Notes: a model not told the origin generated them from the letters alone. DNA of 64,000 nt from Taxawa tesnikishii (nom. ined.) (GCA_030247885.1 JAPDRO010000016.1:248001-312000), one strand, 5' to 3'. Positions 52,320 through 64,000 are shown, counted from the first letter of the stretch. Numbers and translations are program-made.

Positions 52320-53558
52320 ATGTCTCTTGATCCGCGACGTCGAGCAGCTCCTGCAGCAGCGCCTGCCCCTCCTCCACCTCCACCTCCTCCGCCAGAGTCC
52401 GCACCGGACTCAACACGCATGGGAGTGAACGGCGCACATGACAGAATGACCGCACAACCTGTACAAGGGCAAACACCCACAACGAACGCTTCTGAAGATG
52501 GCGGATATAAGCTGCGTTTCTGCACCGTATGCGCCAGTAATAACAACCGGTAAGTTGGTGTAGGACCTGTCATTTTGTACCGTTCTCCCCTCAGGTACCG
52601 CCCCGCTTCATGTCCATATCCATGTCCATCAAACGCGCCCTCAGATCAGTGTATATATAGCTCGAATACAACCAATCTCCACGCTTTGTTTCGTGCGTCT
52701 CAATCGGCTTTGCCATGCGCGGTCATCCGTATTTTCTGCTCGCTCCTTTCGCCTTGTCATTGCCCATCCCTCATCGCGTCTCCTACTGATGCGTGAACAC
52801 AACTGCTAACAGTTCTCCCCAGATCGATGGAAGCACATCTCCGCCTCTCAACCTCCGCAGCACACTACCCAACCATCTCCTTCGGCACAGGATCTCTCGT
52901 CCGGCTGCCCGGTCCCTCCATGAACCAACCCAACGTTTACCACTTCAACCACACGTCCTACGACAGTATGTACCGCGAACTCGAATCCAAAGATCCCCGC
53001 CTCTACAAAGCAAACGGCATCCTCCCCATGCTCGAGCGCAACCGAGGCGTGAAATGGGGCCCAGAGCGCTGGCAAGACTGGGCCATCGGCGTCCCACGCG
53101 TCGGCAAACGCAACATTCCCGACGAGAGCGGACGCACGCGCGAGGTCGATGCCACATACAGCACGGATTTGGGCTATACGGGCACAGAGGCGGGATTAGT
53201 GGACATCGTGATTACGTGCGAGGAGCGGTGCTGGGATTCCGTCGTTGACGATTTGTTAAGCCGTGGCAGTCCGCTCAACAAACCGGTACATGTGTTCAAC
53301 GTCGATATCAAGGATAACCACGAGGAGGCGTTGGTGGGAGGGAAGGCAATTTTGGAGTTGGCGGATCGATTGAACGCGGCTGCGAGAGAGGAACGAGATG
53401 CATGGATGAAAGAAAATGGAGGGGCTGCAGCAAATGCATGGGATCAGGGGAGGGGTGGCGAGAGGGATGGGTTCGATGCGAGGGTGCCGGATATTCTGGG
53501 AGAGTGGCAGGAGAGATGGCCACATTTGCCGGCATTGTGGACGCTGGCTTGGTTCTAG
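52320..53558 (+). CDS. SSU72: RNA polymerase II CTD phosphatase Ssu72
   Basis: Ssu72 dephosphorylates Ser5/Ser7 of the Pol II CTD and acts with the cleavage/polyadenylation machinery. Exon 1 52320-52549 ends in the active-site loop; the intron 52550-52822 (273 bp, GTAAGT...CCAG) falls inside the arginine codon of C-x5-R-S (C71-A-S-N-N-N-R77-S), joining to M-E-A-H. Later signatures are [36 protein letters not shown] and the [14 protein letters not shown] segment carrying the catalytic aspartate. The first ~60 residues are an Ala/Pro-rich extension with a run of nine prolines that the compact yeast protein lacks. About 320 residues; no frame damage. Confidence 0.94.
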
Positions 53559-54249
53559 ATGAGTGACAATGCGTTGGGAGACCGCAGACGGCGAAGACGG
53601 AGGTGATGCGATAGATACCCCGGCCGGTTTTGCTAAGACTGGCGTTCCAGCATGAAGGGTACGGTGTCTGTTGCTCCAGACGCTAGGCTCGCGAAACGGT
53701 CATTCCCCTTCTGTGATTTGTTATGGATGGAGACTTGTTCAGTATCTTTTTGAGTGGCTTCGAGCCAACCGGCAAGCAACTCTTTGAACCCAGTAAATTG
53801 GTGACCTTGATGGTGGCGGAAGGATCCGTTCGTCTCGACCTAGACTTCCACCCAGCCTTCTTGCTGCTGTTGCCTCGACAGCCGACTATCTGTATAGCAC
53901 CACCAAGCATCGCAACAATTCATCCTACTTTCGCGCGCGAAACGTAACGATCTCGGTCATCAGACTTTTGTGGTTGACAGGCTGATGCAGGCAGGTTAGG
54001 CCAACACAAATCCGATGAGACGTCTGTGCCGCTCTTGAAGGGAGAGTCTCCCAATCGATTGGCTGGAAAAACAAAAGTCAATGTAAGATGTGCAGCTTGG
54101 GGGCAGAATATGGTTGCCTTGATCAACACCACAGCCTTGCAACGTAGGTTTCATGCAATTCTTCCTCTGCGATTTAGACTTTCCCGATAATACCCACATC
54201 TATCCCTCTTTCTTTCCACGCTCGACAATCAGAGCTCGATACGCCCATA
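53559..54249. other. Intergenic, SSU72 to HET-domain gene
   Basis: About 690 bp. No gene recognised; short open frames lack motifs. Confidence 0.5.
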
Positions 54250-56591
54250 ATGGAAGCGCATCAGAACCATGCGCTAATCTATCAGGAGCTTGCGCGCGGG
54301 ACCATCCGTGTCCTTGACCTTCTTCCTGGTCAGGATGACGATACCATCAATGTGAATTTGCAGGTCGTCTCCGTTGAGAACTCAGGCCCGTACAAAGCTC
54401 TCTCCTACACCTGGGGTAGTACTACAAGCGGTCTTCAACGCATTGCTTGCAACGGACATGACTTTATGGCCACAGCCAATCTCTTCACGGCGCTGAAACG
54501 ATTTCGCGATCCAGAGCAAACGCAAAGAATGTGGGTTGATGCTATCTGCATTAACCAGAGCTCGATCCAAGAACGAACGCAACAGGTTGGATTGATGGTT
54601 GAGATATATGCGAACGCGGAGGAAGTGCTCATCTGGATAGGCGAGCATGACGGAAGTTCTGATGTGGAGCTGCTCTTCCGAGTCGCCGAATCGAGATACG
54701 GCTATGCAACCTCCAAGACAAGGATCGAAATGCCCCCAGGCGACCACCCATTGCTCCTATTCAGCCCAGATACGGAGTCTGTACAAGCCGTGGCTGCAGT
54801 ACAAAAGAAGACACCCGGAAGCGAAGCCCACGGCCTTACTCTACGGGACTTTGGCCTTGGACATCTTGAGAATGATGCTCGGTTCTTGCTTGTCGGCAGC
54901 CGCCTGTCACAATGCGTGGCCGACGGCGAGCGAGCTCCTATTCTTCTCAGGCCGAGCTTCGATCCGGAGCAGGTAATGCGCGCCGTAGAACAGCAGTCCC
55001 TGGCTTTTGACGAGTTCCTCAAGGAAGCACTAAAACCCGCAGAACTGACATTGTCTGACCAAGACACGTTCGAAGTGCATCACAGCCTGTATGAGGCCAT
55101 GAACAAACCATACTGGAGCAGAGCTTGGATCATTCAGGAGATTCTGGTCTCTTCAAATTCTACGATCGTATATGGAGAGCACCGGATTGGTTTCGAAGTC
55201 TTCTCTGCAGTGTACGGTTTTTACAGGAGACGAGAACTGGACATCAAGAATTTCATGCTCGATGATCTCAAGTGTTTCCATACTTTGGAAGTCAGGGAAA
55301 GGATGCACAGGTTTCAAATCCCGCTAAATCCTCCAAACGATCACCACGAAACCATGTCGCTACTCGGCTTTGATCGCACAGAAGACGGTATCAAGAAGAT
55401 GAGAAGAACGACTTTGGCAGGATTGCTTAACACCTACGGGAAGCAGAATGCAACTGATGCGCGGGACCATATATTCAGTCTTGTTGGAGCGTTGAAGCAT
55501 TTTTCCAAAGTCGACGATGAGATCGAATGGTGCACGCATGCCGTGGACTACTCGGTGGACCGCCAGACCGTCTTCTTGGAAGCTGCCAAGCACATAGTGG
55601 TGACGTGCCGGCCGCTATACGTCGCTGGTGACGAGCGTGTATGTTTCCATGTTCTCGAGTTCTTTACTTTCCATTCTGATGCACGACTGCCGACATGGGT
55701 TCCGGATTGGACGTCTGGCCCTAGTTCGTTATCGAAACCAGCTCCCTTGAGCCTTGTTCGACATGTATCTCCGTTGGCAAGTCCTGCCGGCTTGATTCCA
55801 TACAAACCGCACATAGAAGGAAGCTCCATTTTCCTTCCGGCACACATCATCGACGAAGTTGATTTTGCTTCCGAGATCCTCGACTACAGCGTCGAAATGT
55901 ATAAAGAGGTCGATCTTTACCAAATGGTCACTGACAACGAGCTTGGCCAAGCCTATGACAGTGTTGATGCTCGTTTCGAAGCTTTTTGGAGGACCATCGT
56001 CGCCGACCACTACCCAGGTACCGGTTCCGAAGGAGAGTACGAATCTTACGAGCACCAATGGCGGGAACCTATCAGAGCGTGGGTTTCATGCTGTCACGCG
56101 AATTACAACCAGCTGTGCTCACTTTGGTCACATCGCTTGAGGTATCGCTCATTGATCGGGCCATTGCTCGACAAAAAACATTGAGGATGGTTGCTATCGA
56201 GCACAGGCTTTCAGAAGAAGAACTACTGCGTGACATTCTAAAACGGGATCTCGCGGCCGAGAACGGCATTCTCGAGACTGAAGCACTACGCGGCATCCTA
56301 CAACAAGAACGTGACCCTGCCTGGCATGGCCCACCAGGGCACATTGCACTCCCCAAGCGTCGGTTTGTTACCACGAAAAGAGGTTATTTTGGACTCGGTC
56401 ATCCATGCATTGACCGGGGCGATCTTGTTGTGCTGCTGGCAGGCCACCGCTGTCCCTGGTACCTACGGCGCCGAGCGGAACATTATCAAGTCATCGGGCC
56501 TGCTTGGGTTCAGGGGCTGATGTACAAAACTGACGTTTATTACAGAGACGGATGGAAGGATGGTGATATTACAACCATCGAACTGCAGTAG
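54250..56591 (+). CDS. Heterokaryon incompatibility (HET) domain protein
   Basis: HET-domain proteins trigger an incompatibility cell-death response on fusion of unlike hyphae. ATG at 54250. The HET domain occupies about residues 48-300: YKALSYTWGS, then MWVDAICINQSSIQERTQQV and IYANAEEVLIWIGEH are the three diagnostic blocks. It continues with WSRAWIIQEILVSSNSTIVYG and DARDHIFSLVGAL, which are typical of large fungal HET proteins. The C-terminal GDLVVLLAGHRCPWYLRRR to YQVIGPAWVQGLMY block is the usual end of these proteins and lies in a second frame overlapping the first, so the gene appears to change frame once near its 3' end; this fits the assembly pattern seen elsewhere but could be real. 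About 780 residues. No NACHT or other effector domain is seen. Confidence 0.85.
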
Positions 56592-58246
56592 GGATTTAGG
56601 GATTCCGGGATTCCAGCATACCATCACGGCAGACCCTATGTCTGTTTTTGATGACGCGAGCATGTCTCTGAGACTGGCCGAAAACGTCCTCCTCAAGTGC
56701 GTTCGGAGGGATTTGTTGATTCTCCATCCAAACACATGCCCAGCTCCGATTGGCACCAAGCCTCCAGCAGGCCAGCAGCCGACAATGAAGGTGCGTCGTA
56801 CAATTGACCAAGCCGCGACCGAGGTTTCATCAGGCACTGTACGAGAGATGTCGGAACAGGGTTTGTCAATCTGCCGTCATAAGCACTGTGTTGGTCTCCG
56901 TCAAAACCACGCCAATCCGAGCGGTGAGGAATAGCTTGATTGAAGACTTCGCCGTGATGCTGGTGCATCTCTGGTAACGACGAAATCCGTACCTTCACGC
57001 TAGCCCTCAGCGCCATCAGAAGCGTGGCTCCTGGGAGTACGACCCCTTCAGCTGCATCCTACACACGCCAGATGACCTGCAGCCAACAACACGACCGCTC
57101 AATGTCTCGGTGGCACCTATGCCCTGTCGTCTGTGGTCAACCGCAAGCTGGTTTGCAAAGAGAAGCAAAGGCATACGCCCGTGTGCCGGGAAGAACATGA
57201 GATGGAGAGTATGATTGCTGACCAAAAACTACGGAAGCTATGAGTACCTCTCTCCGAGACACGACTCCGATCGCTTGCCACGAACTTCTGCAAGCCGTCT
57301 TGTCCCCGGACGAACCGCCTTTTAAACCAGATCACCTCCTCTCGACTCTCCTGATGCCACGGTGAGACGCTCAGGCGTCACCTATAGATACCGGTCAGCC
57401 ACACGCCCGCAAACAACGTAGACGTGATCGCTGAGAAAGAACAAGGGTGAAGGATCAGAGATTTTGATATGAAACCCCATTGCCGCCGCGCAGTGCATTA
57501 GACTACGCGAAAAAGCTGCGGATCTAGAGCTAAAGGTATTCATCACGAAAGTGGACGCCATGAGAAGAGGGCGAGGAAGAAGAAAAGGAGAAGAGGAGAA
57601 AGAGCATACCAATTCTCGGCATGTACTGGTCCGGATCGGGTCAGGACTGAGAGCAATCGGCTACAAGAGGTTGACCATATGAGGCGTCTTAGACATCGTT
57701 CACTGTAGGCATTCGTACAGTGTCTTCAGGGCGTGTTCCTGTGCAAAACTCTTCGTTAGCTGAGGTTGCTAGAAGTGGTTTGACTCATAGCGCGAGAACT
57801 TGAGTATCTTTTCAGTAGAGGTATATGCGCAATCGACACATTGTGTATTCATATGGGGTTGAAACAAAAAATAAGGCAATTCATCATTTGATAGACTGTG
57901 AACAGGAGTGGGAATGAAGAAAGCGTACCGTTTGCTGCAAATTGCTGGATTGCTTCCTGAAAAGGAATGCGCGCGAGCCGAAGCCGAATCTGTGATGGCT
58001 GTGAGCGGTAGAAGCGCAGGTAGTATTCAGAAATCTACGGTCAGCGAACGTCATTCACATGGATGGGTAACTGAATGAGAAAAGGGGTTGTGTTTCTTCT
58101 TGTCATGAACTCGGATCGCTGTTCCGGTGCTTGTACTCGCTTATTTTTCGCTAGGTACAGCACCAAATTGACCGCCTTCGCGCCTTGATATTTTGTTCCC
58201 CAAAGTCCCAGCAGCAATAGAAGTCATGGAAATGCAATGAACCGCT
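56592..58246. other. Intergenic, HET gene to uL14
   Basis: About 1.65 kb with no recognisable protein gene or tRNA on either strand. Open frames of 60-125 codons lack motifs. Confidence 0.45.
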
Positions 58247-59091
58247 TTACATCACGACACCGGAGTTGCTGGCAATACGCTGTGAAAGTGTCAGTAAAAC
58301 AAAAGCAAAGTCTGAATGTTGGTGGTCCACTCACAGGCCAGAGCTCAGCAGCCTCCTTACCGACGGGGCCGGTGATGGCGGATCCCTTCATCTCACCCTT
58401 GGCGTTGACGATCTGTAGGGAACATCCTATCAGCCAACATTCTTGATATCGATTACAACCGGCGTCTTTCTGTTCCATTTCCAATCCCGCTCTTCGAATT
58501 CCCCCTCAGGTCTGCGTATCCTCCTCCGGTTGACCCATCCACTTGAACCACCACGCAAGACGTTCCCACTTACCACACCAGCATTGTCCTCGAAGTACAG
58601 GTAGATACCGTCGGGTCTTCTCCAGGGCTTGCTCTGACGGACGACAACGGCGGGCATGACCTTCTTACGGAGCTCGGGCTTTCCCTTCTTGACGGTGGCC
58701 ATGACCATGTCACCGACACCGGCAGCGGGAAGACGGTTCAGGCGGGCACCAACTCCCTTGACCGAGATGATGTACAGGTTACGGGCACCAGAGTTGTCGC
58801 AGCAGTTCATCACGGCACCGCTGTAGTGAAATCCTGTTAGTTCGTATTCTTCCTGAAGCTTGACGGTTCTGCGCGTTGCGTGTCGATGTGGTACGTATTG
58901 TCCGGAGGACCGTAATACAAAGGCCCCGGGGGTTTTCGCAGGATAGAGTGGACGTACACTGGCAGACCAAGGGTCATCTTGAGCTTGTTACCGGAACCAG
59001 AGGCACGACTGTAAGTTATCTGTCAGTACTTCCCCTTCCGAATCGCACATCTCTGTCCACAGGAATTCTCTGCATACCCGCGACTAGACAT
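58247..59091 (-). CDS. RPL23: 60S ribosomal protein uL14
   Basis: Large-subunit protein at the subunit interface (eukaryotic L23). Five exons: a 14-nt exon 59091-59078 (M-S-S-R-G), 59008-58958, 58819-58574, 58412-58335 and 58279-58247. Signatures: [70 protein letters not shown], then [17 protein letters not shown] and [10 protein letters not shown] stop. About 139 residues, exactly the family length. All donors are GT and acceptors AG. The long minus-strand read-through from exon 3 into its intron (to 58430) is not coding. Confidence 0.95.
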
Positions 59092-59461
59092 CTTGACTGA
59101 TTATATGTGTGTTGGTGAGGGAAATCGGGAAGGGCGCTTCGTTGCTGGGCTTTCGCTGGGTGGTGGTCGTGCAATCGTGCAATCTCCAAGATTCAGATTC
59201 GACTTCGAAAATCAAGGCGGAAAGTGCGCGCGGCTTTTGCCGAGCTGCAGCCGCAAACTCTTGGCACTCGCGCGTTTTGATGTTCGATGTCTATGTACAC
59301 GCAATGAAAAGCACTCAACCTATCCTCACTTTAAAACATGAAACGGGAAGACGATGTTTAAATTAGAGACATGAAACTATCTTATCCAATACACCAACAA
59401 TGCATCTGGATCATCGACAAATTCAACCATGCAAAACGCCTCGTGTCGTGTACACGTTACC
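59092..59461. other. uL14 promoter and ENT3 3' flank
   Basis: A 370-bp spacer between two minus-strand genes. No gene seen. Confidence 0.5.
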
Positions 59462-61271
59462 TCAACCGAGCAGATCGTCAAGAGCACCGCCGCCACCAGT
59501 TCTCTGACCGGTATTGTGTGGCTGAGAAGCAGCTGGCGTGGCAGCGGGTGCAGGGCTAGGAGTTCCAGTGGTGCCCCAAATACCAGCCGAGGCCTTCTGC
59601 TTGGCCATGTCAGCCATAGTGAGGCCCTTGTTCGTAGGTGTGTTCGCCTTGCTCATCTTTGTTCCGCTCAGGAGAGATGCGAAAGCGTCGCCGCCAGCTG
59701 CTTTTGGCTTACCGACGCCGATCTGTGGCGACTTGATGCCGGGGCTGGCAATGCTGGGTGAGGCCTGTGAAGGTTGGGTAGAGACGGAGGTGAAGTAGTT
59801 GGGTTGCGCCGCTTGGTAGCCCGCCGGCCTTGCCGGTTGCTGCTGAATAACGGGCGATGCCATAGCTGACACAGAGGGAGTGGCAATATTGCTTGGTGCG
59901 GGCGAAGTGGTCGAGAAGATGTTGCTGAAGTTGGAGCTTCCAGCGGCGGCTCGAGGTTGTGGCGACGCGAACTGCGTGCTTGATGTTGTGGTGGACATAG
60001 ATACTGGAGGCAGCAGCGAGGTAGGTGCGGGCTGAGCTGGTGCAGCAGCTGGGGCTGCCGCTGATTGGAAGTCGTCAAAGTCATCATCATCAGCGCCTCC
60101 AGACTGCAAGGCGCCAAAGTCGCCCGCAGATGAAGTGACTGCTTGCTTGCCGTTCGAGACGGCAGCCGGCGCCGCAGCAGGCACGTCGTCATCCCCAAAC
60201 GAGAACAGATCCACCTCGGGCTCCTTTGGCTTCGGCGGCTCTGCCTTCTTTGGAGTGCGTTTGGCGGTCGGTGTTGTTCTCGTGGTGTCTTGCTTCCTCC
60301 TGCCTGAAGCTGCTACGGCACCTTCATCATATTCGTCATACTCCTCGAAGCGGTCCCTGCCCGCGCTTCGACTTCGAGACTCGCCATAATCATCCTCTGT
60401 GTTGAGGTTTGCGCCAAACGCTCCGCCGTCACCGTATACACCTCTGCTGGAAGCGCCGTATTCGGCACCACTAAAGCCGCTCTCACTGCCAAATCCTCCA
60501 TATCTGCTGGAACTGGATATGCCGCTGCCACCGATCCCGGCACCGCCTTCCACCCCACCGTATTTGTTTTTGTTGCCCTGGCCTTCTTTCGCTCCGCCCT
60601 GATCTTGTCCACATCGCTGAGCAAGTCCGTAAGCTCCTTTGATCGGTTTCGTACGTTGATACCCTGGTCCTTTCCGTTCTGGTCGATGTAGTGGAACTGT
60701 CGCAGCATCTTGAGCAGAGACAAGTGGGATCTTGCGTCGTCTATCACGCGTTCGGAACCGTTCTTCACGAGGAACTCCATCAATTGCAAGGCCTGAACCG
60801 TCAGCGAAGTCGTGGAACGAGAAGGCTCGTGACCAACCTTGTAGATCTGACGCCATTCTTCTGCCGACTTCTCCGTGAATCGTTTGTATATCATGGGCAT
60901 GATCTCGTTGAGCAGCTGGCTGAAACGACTCGCTTAGCATGCAAGTACTGAGTGGGCGGAACGACAAGCCTACTAGTTGAAGGTGGCATTGGCGATCTCC
61001 TGCATCATGGTCGAAGATGCTCCCCATGGTTCGTTGTTGGTTGCTTCTCGGACCTTGGCTGAGGGTCAATTGGTACCTACAGCTTCTTGGTCTCCTGTCT
61101 CTTGCTACAAACCTTCCATTTCAGTGTAATTCATCGCAACTTTTCCCTCGTCAGCACAATACGCTAGCTCTCCTGAGCGGGCAACCCACCATTTTGGAGT
61201 TTTCGTACACCAGCTTTGACATCGTAGAGCGTCAAGTTGCTGACCTGATCGCGAAGACTGTTCCAATCCAT
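59462..61271 (-). CDS. ENT3: ENTH-domain clathrin adaptor Ent3
   Basis: Epsin-like protein for TGN-endosome clathrin traffic; the ENTH domain binds phosphoinositides. ATG at 61271 (MDWNSLRDQVSNLTLYDVKA), then short exons giving KLQNVAMNYTEMEAKVREA, TNNEPWGASSTMMQEIANA and FNYQLLNEIMPMIYKRF. The ENTH domain spans about residues 20-160. Intron 60837-60793 is only 45 bp, in frame and stop-free (GTTGGT donor, GTTCAG acceptor); removing it restores Q-I-Y-K-A-L-Q-L-M-E-F. One base is missing at the T run 60567-60571 (A-T-K-N-K-Y-G-G-V-E). The C-terminal half is disordered: G/S-rich, acidic DDDDFDDFQS and DLFSFGDD motifs (adaptin/clathrin-type), A/P-rich linkers, ending GGGGALDDLLG, a clathrin-box-like end. 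Confidence 0.92.
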
Positions 61272-62078
61272 CTTGACGGTTGTTTTCGAGTGCGTGAGAT
61301 GGGCAGACGTTGGGCGGTTTGTTGGAGTGATTGTTGATGCTGCGGCTCTCTGGAGAACCCTCCCGCAAGTTGTACAACTGCGCAGGGACCAATCGTAGGG
61401 CGAAAGTGATGTACCCACTGCTCCAGTGAGATTTCGAGCAGGCAAGTAGACGGAGACACAGGCCACAAATGTCCGCAGAAACCTTTATAGCAAGAGGAAC
61501 TATGGTAACGCACAATGCAAATCTACTCGATGTTTCTATTCTCTTTGCCCTCCCGTCCGCTACAGTAGAGATCACGTGAATAATGCACGGATCTCAGTCC
61601 CTTCATCTTCAACTCCGCCAATGAAACATTCTTTCACTCGACAATTCTGTACTATTATCCTGCTATTTCCCTCCAAAAAGCGTATGTGAGTGTCCCAAAC
61701 CCCTGTATATGATGCCTTTTGGCAATTGCCAAGCTAGCTGATGGTTTTCGCCATCAATCCTCGCCTGCTTCCGATGGATGCTGATGACCTTCCAAAGTGT
61801 ACAATAGCATCTCTTGGGCGTGGTTTTCCATCAATATCTATACAACAGTAGCTGCTTTGTAAGTGCCACACGGGATCCCGCATCGAGTGCGCAGCCGGAA
61901 GAGCGCTGCTACCTCGCCTCGAAGGCGCGGAAAAAGGAGCCTTTCACCTGCTTCAAACGGAGCTCCCTGCCACATGAAGCTCTCGGCTGGCACTCCTTGC
62001 GTTCAAACTACGGAAGAGTCTCGGCTTATCCTTACATCACAGCTGCCAACTGCCCCACCATCGACCAACGACCCCGCG
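61272..62078. promoter_or_regulatory. Divergent promoter between ENT3 and cyclophilin
   Basis: About 800 bp head-to-head. No gene recognised. The cyclophilin frame is open upstream of its first ATG (from 61863), but no earlier ATG lies in it. Confidence 0.5.
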
Positions 62079-63165
62079 ATGCCTGCACTTCTGAAATCTT
62101 CATTCCCCTCCTTCTTCCTCAAACAATCCATCTCTCCTCGCTTCACCGCAACATCCACCTCCAGACCTTTTAGCTCAACATCTGCAAACATGGTTGTCAA
62201 GGCTTACTTCGACGTAAGTTTACCCATTGATCCATCCGCACGCCGTTGGCAGATATCAAGGCTTGCAGCTGGGCTGAGCCCACCAAAACACCTCAGCTCA
62301 ACCTGATGACTGCCCGCATCTCTCATCTATCAATCACCATCACACAACGTGCTAACGTCTCTCTAGTGCACGTGGACTGGTCCACAGGTTCGTTGTCGCA
62401 GGCTCCTGTCCGCTGCGCTGCGTGTTCACTGACTGCGTAATCAGGTCAACGTTGACGCCAACGGCCGCAAGACCCAGGGCGACGACACCGTCAAGGGTAC
62501 GTCAGCAACACGGTGCTCAGTTTCACTTCACACGGCTAATTAATACCTCTGTCAGAGCGCTCTGGCCGCATCACCTTCAAGCTGTTCGACGAAGTCGTCC
62601 CCAAGACCGTTGAGAACTTCCGTGCTCTCTGCACCGGTGAGAAGGGCTTCGGTTATGAGGGCTCTACCTTCCACCGTGTCATCCCCAACTTCATGATCCA
62701 GGGTGGTGACTTCACCCGTGGCAACGTACGTCCAAGAATACCTCGATGCCGTTGGCGGCACAGAAACAAACCTTGTTGGGAAGGACATTGCGTGCTGACG
62801 AGGCGTAGGGCACTGGTGGCAAGTCCATCTACGGTGACAGGTTCCCGGATGAGAACTTCAAGCTCACCCACAACAAGCCTTTCCTTCTCTCCATGGCCAA
62901 CGCTGGTCCTAACACGTAAGTACTTTCCGCTTGTTCGTCGCCGCATCTGATTCTAACGGGAAAATCTAGCAACGGCTCCCAGTTCTTCATCACCACCGTC
63001 GTTACCAGCTGGCTTGACGGCGCTCACGTCGTCTTCGGCCAGGTTGTTCCAGGTGATGCTGCCTCTATGAGCGTCGTCAAGTCCATCGAGGCTTGCGGTA
63101 GCAGCTCCGGCGCCATCAAGCACCGTGGCTCCCCACCAACCATCGTGGGCTCCGGCGCCCAGTAA
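62079..63165 (+). CDS. Cyclophilin (peptidyl-prolyl isomerase), two in-frame starts
   Basis: Peptidyl-prolyl cis-trans isomerase of the cyclophilin A type, the cyclosporin target. The ATG at 62079 gives a Ser/Arg-rich leader ([20 protein letters not shown] to RPFSSTSAN) typical of mitochondrial import; a second in-frame ATG at 62190 (M-V-V-K-A-Y-F-D) gives the cytosolic form. Exons: 62079-62213, a 21-nt exon 62367-62387 (C-T-W-T-G-P-Q), 62445-62496, 62556-62725, 62809-62915 and 62970-63165. Catalytic and ligand residues are visible: [20 protein letters not shown] (active-site Arg), GSQFFI, and [11 protein letters not shown] with the cyclosporin-contact Trp. The protein ends [10 protein letters not shown]. 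Mature part about 180 residues. No frame damage. Neurospora makes both forms from one gene, which supports the two-start reading. Confidence 0.95.
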
Positions 63166-64000
63166 ATGTATCAACAAAATTGCGCGAGCGGGTGAAGGGG
63201 ACGGTTTACAGAATGGCATTGCGACCAGAACGTGGACGATAATGCATCTGCCGGCTGGATAGCGTAGTCATAGCTGTTGCATGTCGAAAAGGACTAATCA
63301 TGACCCAAGCTGTTTTTCCTCTCCACTCGCTGTCGTGAAACGTGTATGCGCGCAAGATCTCAAGAACCCGACGTAGATGCTCCCGAATCTACGTTTCTTC
63401 CCAGAACGGAAAAAAGCCAATACAGACCCCGCTTTGTTGTGATGCTGCACTCTACTGCAAACCTCCATCTCTTCAAACGCAAGACGACGATCTGCTAGCA
63501 CACGCCAAATATGGTTCTACGTTTACGATCCAGGACAAATCATTTCTGCAACTATGCGTCTTGGTAGCGTTCTCCTGCCGTCGTCAACAGCAGTAAACCT
63601 AAACTCCAGGTTCGGTTAAGGTGTTTCTCATGTATGCGTATCGTCGAAACCATCGGTGGTCTATGGGTGTCCGATGGAGAGTTCGCTTCCAGCCCCCGAT
63701 TTTGTCCGAACTGTCTCGGTGGACACCTATCCAGCGCGCAATAAGCGCTAGTGGAACACTTGGAATGCTTCGTTGGCAAGATGAAACGCAACCTCGGCAG
63801 CCTGTAGGAGGAGCCTGATCTAAGCAATCTGTACAGAACGCGGCTTCGATGCGTGGTGGAAAAAGGTGCGGCCAGTTCCTCTGCCTTATATACGAAAGTT
63901 GCAGATGCTGAGCTCACGTTCATGTCGCGCGTCATCCGACACGCGCCCTATCATACCGGTGAGCCCGTCACTGATCATGTGTTTTCGGCGACGATATACA
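63166..64000. other. Right-end flank
   Basis: No recognisable gene in the last 835 bp; a minus-strand open frame at 63552-63935 has no motif. Confidence 0.45.

Overview
The window is nuclear DNA of a filamentous ascomycete (Pezizomycotina). The evidence is short introns (45-170 bp, GTRNGT donors, CTAAY-like branch points), 100-1000 bp intergenic spacers, long Q/H- and S/P-rich regulators, a HET-domain gene, a fungal PRP8 intein and a conserved Pezizomycotina-only protein. A dothideomycete is my guess; the class cannot be fixed from the sequence alone.

Layout. 0-6 kb: a 5'-partial protein with duplicated CCCH-like modules, then RRP12 (40S ribosome biogenesis). 6.7-16.2 kb: ribosomal protein eL34 (minus), diverging from PRP8 (plus), the core spliceosomal protein, which carries a 335-residue intein. 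16.4-22.2 kb: a flavin-dependent LLM monooxygenase and exocyst SEC5 (both minus). 22.5-27.8 kb: mitochondrial IDH2 (plus, divergent from SEC5) and the meiotic TPR protein SPO22/ZIP4 (minus). 29-32.6 kb: a large conserved fungal protein of unknown function. 33.3 kb: an NDUFAF3-like complex I assembly factor. 34-47 kb: gene-poor DNA holding three same-strand Myb/SANT proteins separated by 3-4 kb of non-coding, repeat-bearing sequence. 48.9-56.6 kb: an MFS sugar transporter, the CTD phosphatase SSU72 and a HET-domain protein. 58.2-63.2 kb: ribosomal protein uL14, the ENTH-domain adaptor ENT3 and a cyclophilin with two in-frame starts (mitochondrial and cytosolic).

Most genes are housekeeping and unrelated in pathway; no biosynthetic cluster is visible. 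The best candidates for something unusual are the intermediate-size PRP8 intein with an unassigned central region, and the array of three Myb/SANT genes.

A caution runs through the whole window. At least a dozen conserved reading frames, including essential genes such as PRP8 and RRP12, break by exactly one missing base. Nearly all breaks lie in a short homopolymer run, and always in the same (-1) direction. I read this as homopolymer under-calling in the assembly rather than pseudogenisation. CDS spans below therefore join adjacent frames where homology demands it, and each such case is stated.
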